From a virus, in the IMG/VR virus record IMGVR_UViG_3300046736_000079, positions 1 to 24,600 of that record: 24,600 nucleotides of DNA, one strand, 5' to 3'. Below, piece by piece: positions 1-6,631 of this stretch (its first letter is position 1; each line of letters starts with the position of its first letter). The translations under genes and the position numbers were made by a program. The notes below the pieces were generated by a model. That model was not told the DNA's origin, ran no database searches, and worked only from the letters and a program-made list of their open reading frames with translations.

Positions 1-1
1 C

Positions 2-208
2 AGCCGTCCGTGTGGCGACCCGTTGCTCTTGTGGCGGCTGCGCGGCCAGATCGTGCGCGGGACGGTCACCGGCCAGAACCTCGTTGCCCCGAACGCGCCG
101 GGCAAGCTGGGCACCTGGGTTGACGACTTCATCCACCTGGATCAGACCGTCAACCTCTGGGACGGGCTGGTTGAGTGGCGCGACGAGGTCATAGCCAGAT
201 GCTACTGA
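2..208 (+). CDS. Hypothetical protein, C-terminal fragment (5' end outside window)
   Basis: The reading frame is open from the left edge and ends at a TGA that overlaps the ATG of the next gene. About 68 residues are visible. They are rich in Trp, Leu and Val with alternating hydrophobic and polar residues, including KLGTWVDDFIHLDQ and NLWDGLVEWRD, which suggests a small beta-rich or mixed domain. I do not recognise the family. The tight stop/start overlap with the next gene supports it as a real member of the same transcription unit. An internal TTG could serve as a start, but the frame is open further upstream, so a longer protein entering from the left is more likely. Confidence 0.6.
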   Translation, partial: SRPCGDPLLLWRLRGQIVRGTVTGQNLVAPNAPGKLGTWVDDFIHLDQTVNLWDGLVEWRDEVIARCY

Positions 209-492
209 GTGAGCGCACCCCAGACGGCCATCCTCAAGTCTGGTTACTGTATAGGCCAGAGCCGTTCGCGCCGTGGTCGGATGACGACCGCAGTATCCAT
301 CTCTGGGTCAGACGGGCCGACGTCTTTACATCCCGAGTAAACGCTATCGCGTTCCTCGACAACCTGCTGGGCTATCAGGTGACCTGGAAGGAATACAACG
401 AGGCGTTCCCGGAGCTGTGGATAGGCTGGGCCCGGGGTGACCGATGGCTCTTGTGTCCAGCGCCGGTCGATCCGCCAGGAGGTCAGCGGTGA
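199..492 (+). CDS. Hypothetical protein, 97 aa
   Basis: This ORF of unknown function begins at an ATG that overlaps the upstream TGA. The frame is also open upstream to a GTG at 175, but the overlapping ATG fits the junction style of the window. The protein is aromatic and Trp-rich (VWLLYRPEPFAPW, GYQVTWKEYNEAF, LWIGWARGDRWLL) with many Asp and Arg residues and no clear membrane segment or signal peptide. It ends inside the start of a small Cys-rich gene. The residues give no enzymatic motif I can name. Its place just before the phage glycosyltransferases suggests an accessory virion or nucleotide-related role, but that is inference only. Confidence 0.65.
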   Translation: MLLSERTPDGHPQVWLLYRPEPFAPWSDDDRSIHLWVRRADVFTSRVNAIAFLDNLLGYQVTWKEYNEAFPELWIGWARGDRWLLCPAPVDPPGGQR

Positions 493-692
493 GCGAGACC
501 GTCCCCTGCAAGTTTTGCGATGGGACCGGCCGCGTGCCGGCCGTCATCTGCTCTCAGATCGTGAACGGGCGCCCCTGTAGGCTCGCGGTCAACCCTGATC
601 CGGCGTACTACGAGTTGTATCCAGAGCGCGCACCCCTCAAGGGGATGTGCAACATGCACCGGAATGCTTATGTGCGGGACATGCTCCGATGA
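489..692 (+). CDS. Small Cys-rich, zinc-finger-like protein, 67 aa
   Basis: The GTG start overlaps the previous stop (GTGA junction), and the stop overlaps the next ATG. The N-terminal part has CKFCDGTGRVP, which resembles the CxxCxGxG zinc-binding repeat of DnaJ-type cysteine-rich domains. It is followed by further Cys/His residues (VIC, RPCR, MCNMH), enough ligands for one or two zinc ions. The frame is open upstream to 444, but that extension is Arg/Ser-rich and overlaps the preceding gene, so the GTG is preferred. Small zinc-ribbon proteins of this kind are common in phage genomes, and their roles are usually unknown. It may bind nucleic acid or a partner protein. The zinc-binding reading is a motif inference. 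Confidence 0.7.
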   Translation: MSETVPCKFCDGTGRVPAVICSQIVNGRPCRLAVNPDPAYYELYPERAPLKGMCNMHRNAYVRDMLR

Positions 693-1309
693 GGAAGTTA
701 GTCAGCGTCGTGACCGGCACCTACCAGCGTCACGAGTTGCTGCTGGGCGCTATCGAGAACGTGCGCGCGCAGACGTACCGGCCGCTTGAGCATGTCATCG
801 CTGCTGACGGACCGGACGAAGATCTAGAGACGCTGGTGCGGATCGCGGCAGAGTCCGGCGAGGACGTCGCTATCCGCTACCACGAGCTCGGCTTCTGGTC
901 GTCGGGCCTGTTCACCAACAGCATCAGCGCGGCGCCGTTCATGACAGCTCAACTGTTGGCGCGCGGCGACTATCAGATCACCCTATCGGATGACGAACGC
1001 TTCCTCGATCCTGACGCTATCACGAAGCTCGTGGACGCGCTCGAATCGTATGAGGCCGACTTCGCCTACTCGCAGGCTGAGATCACGTTTGCCTGGAACA
1101 ACCCGGCAATGGTGATCGGGCTCTCGACGCCGGCGAGCGGGCAGATTACGCAGTTCCTCTATAAGCGCGAGATGCTGGACAAAGGCATGCTGTTTCGGAC
1201 GCACGTTGGATCAGCGACCGACTGGGACGCGGTCAGCCGGACGATGGCAAGCGGGGCGCAGTGGGCGTTCGTGCCCGAGGTTCTGGTGACACATCGTGCT
1301 GATAAGTAG
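689..1309 (+). CDS. GT2-like (GT-A fold) glycosyltransferase, 206 aa
   Basis: This is probably a nucleotide-sugar-dependent glycosyltransferase. The N-terminus has the family 2 pattern: a beta-strand VSVVTGTY (residues 5-12), then a helix and the segment AQTYRPLEHVIAADG (27-41), whose Asp40 would contact the nucleotide. A DxD-like metal site sits at LSDDERF (99-105). Further GT-A features are the hydrophobic core and the C-terminal segment ending VLVTHRADK. At 206 residues it is close to a minimal GT-A catalytic domain with no membrane anchor. The ATG overlaps the upstream TGA. A second, GT-B type glycosyltransferase lies about 290 bases downstream. The acceptor is unknown; capsid, tail or other phage or host glycans are possible. 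Confidence 0.82.
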   Translation: MRKLVSVVTGTYQRHELLLGAIENVRAQTYRPLEHVIAADGPDEDLETLVRIAAESGEDVAIRYHELGFWSSGLFTNSISAAPFMTAQLLARGDYQITLSDDERFLDPDAITKLVDALESYEADFAYSQAEITFAWNNPAMVIGLSTPASGQITQFLYKREMLDKGMLFRTHVGSATDWDAVSRTMASGAQWAFVPEVLVTHRADK

Positions 1310-1318
1310 GAGGCGACG

Positions 1319-1447
1319 ATGCCTCATCCCGGTTGCTCGCCGGCTGCACCGGTACGACATCGTGCGGTTCTGCCCCTTCACGTATCGCCTTGGCCTTCTG
1401 GGTGGCCTGAGAGAGAGGATGCGCGCTCATGCCTGACGAACCGCTGA
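1319..1447 (+). CDS. Doubtful small ORF, 42 aa, with strong ribosome binding site
   Basis: An excellent AGGAGG lies five bases before this ATG, directly after the glycosyltransferase stop, which argues that translation starts here. The encoded peptide, rich in Pro, Arg and Trp, does not look like a typical protein. The frame starting one base later encodes a more natural-looking sequence (IPVARRLHRYDIVRFC, then FTYRLGLLGGLRERMRAHA) ending at TGA 1434-1436, reachable from a GTG at 1296 that lacks a good ribosome binding site. Either this is a real tiny gene, or a one-base change has separated the start from the original frame. Treat the product as uncertain. Confidence 0.25.
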   Translation: MPHPGCSPAAPVRHRAVLPLHVSPWPSGWPEREDARSCLTNR

Positions 1448-1602
1448 CCATCTGGGGGCTCCCCGTCGTCGTCAAGCACGACCTGACGGACAACGAGATT
1501 GTCTTGCTCGCCGGAGGGGGCGTCGTCCGACAAGACGGAGTGCTGGAGTGGAAAGACGGCGTACTCGTCGTCAAGAACATCGGCGAGCCCTACGATGCCT
1601 GA
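1429..1602 (+). CDS. Small hypothetical protein, 57 aa
   Basis: The ATG follows a purine-rich GAGAGAGGA stretch, and the stop overlaps the start region of the next glycosyltransferase. The protein reads as a compact beta-rich domain with alternating strands: LTIWGLPVVV, NEIVLLAGGGVVR, GVLEWKDGVLVVKN. No Cys, signal peptide or membrane segment is present. I do not recognise the family. Its position between two glycosyltransferases in a tightly spaced unit suggests co-expression with them. Confidence 0.65.
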   Translation: MPDEPLTIWGLPVVVKHDLTDNEIVLLAGGGVVRQDGVLEWKDGVLVVKNIGEPYDA

Positions 1603-2734
1603 CCTGCTGACCGGGCCAAGCATCCTCGCATTGGTTGGGAGACAACAAACGGGACCAGATTTATGGAGAGTCTTGAGTCCGATCACGGCGCTGGAGAAGC
1701 AAGGCTACCCGGCCGGCTGGGATTTCAAGGACGCCGACCTGCTGGGCCTGGTTGCCAGCGCGGCTGAGGCCATCCTGATACCGCGCATGGAGTGGCCGCC
1801 GGAGTACCGGCGGGTCGCGGAAGCGTGGTTTCAGAAGAACCGCCAGGACGGCAAGGCCACGATCTACGATGCCGACGACGACATCTTCACGGCCGCCGAA
1901 ACCCAGCGCCGGGTCGAGTTGGGATGGCAGGAAGGCAAGAGCTACGAGCAACTGGAGGCGTCACGCTTTGAACGGATCTGGGCCATGCAACAGTGTGACG
2001 GCGTGACGGTCAGCACCCAACGGCTCGCTACCATCGTCCGCAGCCTCACCACGAAGCCCGTGATTGTCGTCCCCAACGCGATAGACCTTGTCTGGTTCAA
2101 AGGCGTTGTACGGGCCACCAAGCGCCAGATTCCGGGCCTCACGATTGGCTGGGCTGGCGGGCGCAGACATGACCGCGACGTGGAGATGATGGCCGAGGCC
2201 TGGGGCCGAATCGCACGGCGCTATCCGGCCGTCCGCTTCGTCGTGCAGGGCCACGTCCCGCCGGTCATCCTGGAGAACGTCGAGCGCGACCGGCTGGCTA
2301 TCCTGCCGTGGATGCGGCTACAGGAGTACCCCTATGGCATCCGGCAAATCGACATCGGCTGCTGTGCCGTGGCAGACACCCCATTCAACCGACCTAAGTC
2401 CAACATCAAGGCAATGGAATACGCCGCCGCTGGCGCCGCTGTGGTCGCGAGTCCCACGCTCTACGGATCTCTGGTCGATCATGGTTCATCCGGCTTTCTG
2501 GCTGAATCCGTGGGAGAGTGGGAGGACGCGCTCGCCCAGCTCGTCGAGTCGAACGCCCTCCGGCGGATGATGGCGACGCGGCTGCTCAAGACCGTCGAGA
2601 AGCGGCACAGCCTGGCCGGCAATCTCTGGCGCTGGCCGGCAGCATGGTCGACGATCCAGGAGTCCGCAAACGAGCGGCGGATCATCCTTGGCACCGGCGA
2701 GCGGTCGCCTTTTCGGGGAGTGATTCACGCATGA
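1595..2734 (+). CDS. GT4-like (GT-B fold) glycosyltransferase, 379 aa
   Basis: This is probably a retaining glycosyltransferase of the GT4/GT1 superfamily, acting in the cytoplasm on a nucleotide sugar. The N-terminal half carries YDADDDIF (91-98) and ends at VIVVPNAIDLVWF (156-168), the usual linker into the second Rossmann domain. The C-terminal domain begins LTIGWAGGRRHDRD (182-195) and holds the donor-site signature FNRPKSNIKAMEYAAAG (264-280), with Lys268 and Glu275 as likely donor contacts, followed by VVASP. The length is normal for the family. The chosen ATG overlaps the preceding stop; the frame is open further upstream but that part overlaps the preceding gene. No membrane segment is seen. 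It pairs with the GT2-like gene upstream, so a two-step glycan addition is plausible. The acceptor is not evident. Confidence 0.85.
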   Translation: MPDLLTGPSILALVGRQQTGPDLWRVLSPITALEKQGYPAGWDFKDADLLGLVASAAEAILIPRMEWPPEYRRVAEAWFQKNRQDGKATIYDADDDIFTAAETQRRVELGWQEGKSYEQLEASRFERIWAMQQCDGVTVSTQRLATIVRSLTTKPVIVVPNAIDLVWFKGVVRATKRQIPGLTIGWAGGRRHDRDVEMMAEAWGRIARRYPAVRFVVQGHVPPVILENVERDRLAILPWMRLQEYPYGIRQIDIGCCAVADTPFNRPKSNIKAMEYAAAGAAVVASPTLYGSLVDHGSSGFLAESVGEWEDALAQLVESNALRRMMATRLLKTVEKRHSLAGNLWRWPAAWSTIQESANERRIILGTGERSPFRGVIHA

Positions 2735-2913
2735 CGGAAACAGACACCGACCTAGCACGGCTGCGAGAACTGTACGAGGCCATCAAAGCACTCACGAACG
2801 ACGGGCGGGGCTACCGACGCGGGGAGCCCGGCAAGGCGCTCCTTGCGAAGCTCAAGCCGCTGTACGCCGAGGCTGATGAGATCGAGTTGCGCCTTGCCGG
2901 AGCTGAGGACTGA
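2731..2913 (+). CDS. Small helical hypothetical protein, 60 aa
   Basis: The ATG overlaps the stop of the upstream glycosyltransferase (ATGA). The protein is predicted to be nearly all alpha-helical: LARLRELYEAIKALTND at the start and KALLAKLKPLYAEADEIEL near the end, separated by a Gly/Arg loop. The two amphipathic helices suggest a helical hairpin or a dimer. No catalytic motif is visible. It sits just before a Com-like zinc ribbon gene, with only two bases between them, so the two are likely co-translated. Function unknown. Confidence 0.65.
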   Translation: MTETDTDLARLRELYEAIKALTNDGRGYRRGEPGKALLAKLKPLYAEADEIELRLAGAED

Positions 2914-2915
2914 TC

Positions 2916-3083
2916 GTGGCGTCATCCTGGCGTGAGCCGACGCCGGCCGACCGCGAAGAACGGCGGGTCATCGACCGACCGCCGAAATGCTGGCGCTGCG
3001 GCAGGGCGCTCGGCGAGTACGTCGCGCGTCCCTGGTCGATCAAGTGCCGACGCTGCAACGCCGAGAACCGATCCAAGCCCTAG
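2916..3083 (+). CDS. Com-like zinc-ribbon protein, 55 aa
   Basis: The frame starts at GTG two bases after the previous stop. The protein has two CxxC pairs, Cys25-Cys28 in KCWRCGRALGEY and Cys44-Cys47 in SIKCRRCNAEN, separated by 15 residues and surrounded by Arg/Lys. This spacing and the basic character resemble phage Mu Com, a small zinc protein that binds the mom mRNA and exposes its translation start. The match is by motif and size only. It is the last gene before a non-coding gap with a strong hairpin over the ribosome binding site of the protease gene, which makes an RNA-binding role worth testing. It could equally be a generic zinc ribbon of unknown role. Confidence 0.65.
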   Translation: MASSWREPTPADREERRVIDRPPKCWRCGRALGEYVARPWSIKCRRCNAENRSKP

Positions 3084-3093
3084 ACTTCCTCTA

Positions 3094-3122
3094 TTGCGCT
3101 TCGCTCTTTCATCAGCCATACT
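3094..3122 (+). promoter_or_regulatory. Possible sigma-70-like promoter for the head operon
   Basis: In the only sizeable gap of the left block, TTGCGC (3094-3099) is followed after 17 bases by CATACT (3117-3122). These match the -35 and -10 consensus at three and four of six positions. The surrounding stretch is AT-richer than the neighbouring genes. The match is modest, so this is a suggestion rather than a firm call. Confidence 0.3.
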
Positions 3123-3148
3123 GATTTCACGAATCGAATAACCACCAG

Positions 3149-3190
3149 CGGCCCCCTCTGCATCGCGGCCCCAACGCAGAAAGGGGGCCG
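3149..3190 (+). promoter_or_regulatory. Strong hairpin burying the protease ribosome binding site
   Basis: CGGCCCCCT (3149-3157) pairs with AGGGGGCCG (3182-3190), and inside it CTGC (3158-3161) pairs with GCAG (3176-3179), leaving a 14-base loop and a two-base bulge. The right arm contains AAAGGGGG, which is the only Shine-Dalgarno-like sequence for the ATG at 3196, eight bases downstream. Folding would hide it. Only three T residues follow the stem, so it is a weak candidate for an intrinsic terminator; an mRNA element that tunes translation is at least as likely. Confidence 0.55.
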
Positions 3191-3195
3191 TTTGC

Positions 3196-3924
3196 ATGCC
3201 GCTCGAATACAAGAGCATCCCGTTTGAGGTCAAGGAAGTCGTCAGCGTCGAGTCGGGCGGCTGGGAGATCGCCGGCTACGCCAGCACCTTCGGCGGCGAG
3301 CCTGACTCCTACGGCGACGTCATCGCCGCCGGCGCCTTCACCGAGTCCATTGCCACCCGGCCGACGAAGTTTCTCTACGAGCACTTCGAGCCCATCGGCA
3401 AGCAGCTGGAAATCCGGGAGGACGAGCACGGCCTGTTCGGCCGCTGGTCTATCGTCAACACCCGGACCGGCGAGGACGCCTACAAACTGGCGAAGGCTGG
3501 CGTCCTCGACTCCCTGAGCATCGGGTACTTCACGCAGGATGCCGACTACGACAAGGATGGCGTCCGCATCCTGCGGAAGATCGACCTATACGAGGTGTCG
3601 GCCGTCGCCATCCCGGCGAATAAGTCGGCCGTCATCACCGACGTCAAGTCCCGTCCCTTCGAGATCCACTCTGCGGATGTGCAGGTTGCCCTCCGCGAGT
3701 ATCTGACGCGCTGTAAGGCCGGGTTGGCCCAGCGCCAGAAGGACGGGCGCGAACTGTCCACCGCACGCCGAGACCAGATGGCTGCCATGAGCGGGTCGCT
3801 CCGAAGTGCAGCCGATGAGGTCGACGCGCTGCTTGTGCCGCCTGCCCCGCCCGAGGTCATCAACGTCGGCGCGGAGCTACGCCGTCGGCGCTACCAGAGC
3901 GCCGGCCTGGAGCGACCCGCATGA
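3196..3924 (+). CDS. HK97-family prohead protease, 242 aa
   Basis: This capsid maturation protease should cleave the delta domain of the capsid protein and then itself inside the prohead. The sequence shows the fold of the HK97 gp4/U35 family: a beta-rich start with GYASTFGG (27-34), catalytic His63 in FLYEHFEPIGK, Ser108 in the LSIGY motif, and the conserved tail of the domain LYEVSAVAIPAN (131-142). The C-terminal 80 residues are charged and helical, as in proteases with a self-cleaved tail. The length is normal. The stop overlaps the start of the capsid gene (ATGA), the classical order. The ribosome binding site lies in a strong hairpin, so translation may be controlled. Confidence 0.93.
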   Translation: MPLEYKSIPFEVKEVVSVESGGWEIAGYASTFGGEPDSYGDVIAAGAFTESIATRPTKFLYEHFEPIGKQLEIREDEHGLFGRWSIVNTRTGEDAYKLAKAGVLDSLSIGYFTQDADYDKDGVRILRKIDLYEVSAVAIPANKSAVITDVKSRPFEIHSADVQVALREYLTRCKAGLAQRQKDGRELSTARRDQMAAMSGSLRSAADEVDALLVPPAPPEVINVGAELRRRRYQSAGLERPA

Positions 3925-5285
3925 GTTCACCAGTAGCAGACCACGCCCTGACCGTCGACAAGGTCAGGAACATGAGCCTATCGGAGTGCATGGCCGAGAG
4001 CCGCACCCGCTACGAGAAGTGCGCCGCCATTGAGGCGAAGCACCCGAACGGCGTCACCCCTGACGCGGCCGAGGACTTCGCCGAGGTCAAGCGCCTGCTG
4101 ACCGAAGTCGACCTGATCGAGACCCGGACCGCCGAGCTTGAGGACGCCGGCAACCGCACCCGCCGGATCACCGAGAACACCAGGCGGCTCGGCCGTCCGG
4201 CCGAGACCCACTCGCAGCCGTCCGGCGGCGACACAAAGAACATCATGACGATGTTCGGTTCTCAGTTCGTCGAGGACCAGCAGTACAAGAGCGTCGTTGA
4301 GTCGGGCGTCCTCAACAACGGGATGGCCCGACCCGAGTTCGGCATCAATCTCAAGGGCTCGATGCTCGACTACATGACGCACAAGGCGCTGGTCTACAGC
4401 GCCTCCGGTCAGGGCGGCAACCTCATCACCAATGATCGGCTGCCGGGCTTCCGCGAGATCCTTCAGCGGCAGTTGACCATCCTCGACCTGATCCCGACCG
4501 CGCAGACGACCAGCAACACCATCGAGTACGTGAAGGAAAAGACCTTTACGAACAACGCCGCCGAGGTTGCCGAGGCGACGGCCACCACCGGCACGACCGG
4601 CACCAAGCCCGAATCTGTACTGAACTTCGAGCTTGCGACCTCGGCCGTCCAGACCATCGCCCACTGGATTCCGGTTACGAACCAGATGCTCGCCGATGCG
4701 CCCCAGATCAGGGGCATCATCGACAACCGTCTGATCTACGGCCTGAACCAGCGGCTTGAAACCGAGATCCTGGGCGGCAACGGCACACCGCCGAACCTGC
4801 TCGGCATCCTGAACACGCCGCTCATTCAGACGCTCGGCCTCGCTGCCGGCGCCACCTACGGCGGGCAGGCGACCGTGGTCGACGCCGCGTTCGCTGCGAT
4901 GGTCCAGATCCAGGTGACCGGCCTCGCGAATCCCAACGGCTTCGTGTTCAACCCGGTTGACTGGGCAGCCGTCCGTCTGATGCGTGAGTCGGCGGTCACC
5001 GGCAACGTCAACCCTGGCGGCTACCTCTACGGCCCGCCGAGCGTGGCTGGCCCGATGACCCTCTGGGGTCGCCCGGTCGTTGAGGCGGTCGGCATGACGC
5101 TGAACACGATGCTCGTTGCCGACTTCCAGCTCGGCTGCATGCTGTTCGACCGCGAGCAGGCGGCTATCCGGGTCGGCACGATCAACGACCAGATGATCCG
5201 CAACATGCAGACGATCCTGGCGGAGCTCCGGGCGGCGTTCGTCGTCTTCCGTCCGACTGCTTTCGCGCAGGTAACGGGAGTCTAG
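3921..5285 (+). CDS. HK97-fold major capsid protein, 454 aa
   Basis: This is the main shell protein. The first 105 or so residues are charged and helical (for example EDFAEVKRLLTEVDLIETRT, 51-70), as expected for a delta scaffold domain removed by the protease just upstream. The mature part probably begins near NIMTMFGSQF (108-117). It then follows the HK97 pattern: an N-arm, GNLITNDRLPGFREIL, a beta-rich P-domain with WIPVTNQMLAD, an A-domain around VFNPVDWAAVRLM, and a C-terminal strand with LRAAFVVFRPTAFAQ. The length fits an uncleaved precursor with delta domain and no separate scaffold gene is seen. The cleavage site itself is inferred, not visible. Confidence 0.94.
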   Translation: MSSPVADHALTVDKVRNMSLSECMAESRTRYEKCAAIEAKHPNGVTPDAAEDFAEVKRLLTEVDLIETRTAELEDAGNRTRRITENTRRLGRPAETHSQPSGGDTKNIMTMFGSQFVEDQQYKSVVESGVLNNGMARPEFGINLKGSMLDYMTHKALVYSASGQGGNLITNDRLPGFREILQRQLTILDLIPTAQTTSNTIEYVKEKTFTNNAAEVAEATATTGTTGTKPESVLNFELATSAVQTIAHWIPVTNQMLADAPQIRGIIDNRLIYGLNQRLETEILGGNGTPPNLLGILNTPLIQTLGLAAGATYGGQATVVDAAFAAMVQIQVTGLANPNGFVFNPVDWAAVRLMRESAVTGNVNPGGYLYGPPSVAGPMTLWGRPVVEAVGMTLNTMLVADFQLGCMLFDREQAAIRVGTINDQMIRNMQTILAELRAAFVVFRPTAFAQVTGV

Positions 5286-5289
5286 TCAG

Positions 5290-5475
5290 GTGACGACGTA
5301 CCGGGTCGGAGAGGCAGGGGCCACGGTGTTTGATGCCGATGGCAAGCCTGTCGCCCGCCTCCGACCCGGCTACGTCGTCGTTGAGGGCACCATCGACACG
5401 GCCAGGGCGCCCGAGCCATCCAAGCGGCTCGGGCGCTACTCCGACAAGAAGATCAGGCCGGAGTCCGACAAGTGA
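5290..5475 (+). CDS. Small head-module protein, 61 aa
   Basis: The GTG start has a GGGAG about nine bases upstream and lies five bases after the capsid stop. The protein has a beta-rich first half (TTYRVGEAGATVFDADGKPV, then RPGYVVVEG) and a basic, Lys/Arg-rich tail. It lies between the capsid and the head-tail adaptor, where many siphoviruses encode a short protein that may decorate the capsid or act as a connector accessory. I cannot name a family. The stop overlaps the next GTG, so it is probably translationally coupled to the adaptor. Confidence 0.65.
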   Translation: MTTYRVGEAGATVFDADGKPVARLRPGYVVVEGTIDTARAPEPSKRLGRYSDKKIRPESDK

Positions 5476-6044
5476 CCGCGTACACCGATGCCAATAAGAT
5501 CGCCCTGTACCTGGGCGTGACCTTGACGGGCGCTCAGCAGAATCAGGCTGGCGTTGCCGCTCAGGCAGCTTCGGACTGGTGCGACCTTTATCTCGCGCGA
5601 TCGTGGCAGGACGCATCGCCTATCAGCGGCGAGGTGCATTCGATCCTGGACGACCGCGTCTACCTGAATGCGCGGCCGGTCGTCGCCATCACCAGCGTCA
5701 GCACCCGCTCACCGATCTACGCGGGTGGGTCGTGGACGTCGCTCGCAGTCGGGCAGTACGAGCTGCTGAACGCCGAGAATGGCGTACTGCTGATTCAAGG
5801 CTGGGGGCCAGGGCTCGCGCAGGTCGCCTACACCCACGCGACGCTACCGCCCAGCAATGTCGCGTTTGCCGCGACCATGATCGCCGCATCGCTGCTCGGC
5901 CCGACGATCCGCCCGAACACGAGCGGCATCGACACCATCGCGGTAGGCCAGAACGACGTGAGCGTCAAGTTCTCGGTTGACTACGGATCGGTGCCGAGTG
6001 AGGCGCTCTCGCTGCTCGGTGCCCGCGGCGTCGTCATCGCGTAA
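5472..6044 (+). CDS. Head-tail connector (adaptor, HK97 gp6-like), 190 aa
   Basis: This protein likely forms the ring below the portal that links head to tail. The N-terminus has the typical helical start (TDANKIALYLGVTLT, then AAQAASDWCDLYLAR), followed by beta-strands with RPVVAITSVSTRSP and YELLNAENGVLLIQGWGPG. This is the helical-bundle-plus-beta arrangement of the gp6/gp15 adaptor family. The C-terminal part adds helices (AATMIAASLLGPTI) and a final segment ending GARGVVIA. The order after protease and capsid and before a stopper protein agrees with the assignment. Start is GTG overlapping the upstream TGA. Confidence 0.82.
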   Translation: MTAYTDANKIALYLGVTLTGAQQNQAGVAAQAASDWCDLYLARSWQDASPISGEVHSILDDRVYLNARPVVAITSVSTRSPIYAGGSWTSLAVGQYELLNAENGVLLIQGWGPGLAQVAYTHATLPPSNVAFAATMIAASLLGPTIRPNTSGIDTIAVGQNDVSVKFSVDYGSVPSEALSLLGARGVVIA

Positions 6045-6053
6045 GGAGGAACC

Positions 6054-6269
6054 GTGCAGGTCATCATCAGCAACGACAAGACCGGCGAGCAGTATGAGAT
6101 CGACTCGGCCGACTTCCGCCGGGGCAAGCACTACCAGCAGCCCGATGGCGAGATGGTCAGCTTCGAGGAAGCCGGCTTCAAGATCGTCAGCCATCCGAAC
6201 GGCGAGCCGTACACCGGGCCGCTCAACGACCCGCCGAAGACTGAGGCGAAGGCCGAGAAGGCTGACTAG
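6054..6269 (+). CDS. Small head-module protein, 71 aa
   Basis: A textbook ribosome binding site (TAAGGAGG) precedes this GTG. The start is beta-rich (VQVIISNDKTGEQYEIDSAD) and the C-terminus is a Pro/Lys/Glu-rich tail, KTEAKAEKAD. No Cys or membrane segment is present. It lies between the adaptor and the stopper genes, a place where siphoviruses often encode a short head-tail interface protein. No family is recognised. The strong ribosome binding site suggests high expression, as expected for a virion component. Confidence 0.65.
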   Translation: MQVIISNDKTGEQYEIDSADFRRGKHYQQPDGEMVSFEEAGFKIVSHPNGEPYTGPLNDPPKTEAKAEKAD

Positions 6270-6271
6270 CC

Positions 6272-6625
6272 GTGATCGTCCCCGTCGACTTCCTCCGCGC
6301 CCTGAGTAACCAGTTCCTCCCGGATACCTGCACGATCCAGCGATACGTCGAGACCAGCACCGGCGACGGCACCACGCAGACGTGGTCCGACCTGTCGACG
6401 GGTGTCGCCTGCCGGGTCTCGCCGCTGGCGTCTGGTTCGACGGAGGCGCTCGGAGCTGATGCGTCGTTGCAGGCAGTCGCGCAGTGGACGATCTGGCTTC
6501 AGGCCGGGCAGGACGTGACGGTCAAGGACCGTATCGTCTACGGGAGTCGGACATTCGAGGTCGCCAGGGTCGGAGCGCGGAGCTACGAGACGGTGCGGGA
6601 ATGTATCTGTCGTGAGGTCGTGTAG
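6272..6625 (+). CDS. Head closure / head-tail stopper protein, 117 aa
   Basis: This protein probably seals the neck after DNA packaging. The N-terminal stretch LSNQFLPDTCTIQRYVETST and the following TWSDLSTGVACRVSPLAS are characteristic of the SPP1 gp16-like head-tail joining family. The remainder is beta-rich: WTIWLQAGQDVTVKDRIVYG and RTFEVARVGA. The length is normal for the family. It follows the adaptor, as expected. The usual next gene would be the tail completion protein, but here about 2.5 kb of small accessory genes intervene. Confidence 0.8.
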   Translation: MIVPVDFLRALSNQFLPDTCTIQRYVETSTGDGTTQTWSDLSTGVACRVSPLASGSTEALGADASLQAVAQWTIWLQAGQDVTVKDRIVYGSRTFEVARVGARSYETVRECICREVV

Positions 6626-6631
6626 TGCCTG

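Noticed and set aside
3978-4664. Minus-strand open frame of 228 codons opposite the capsid gene
   Set aside because: The capsid gene on the other strand is firmly identified; the minus frame has biased Gly/Arg/Leu composition and no ribosome binding site of note.
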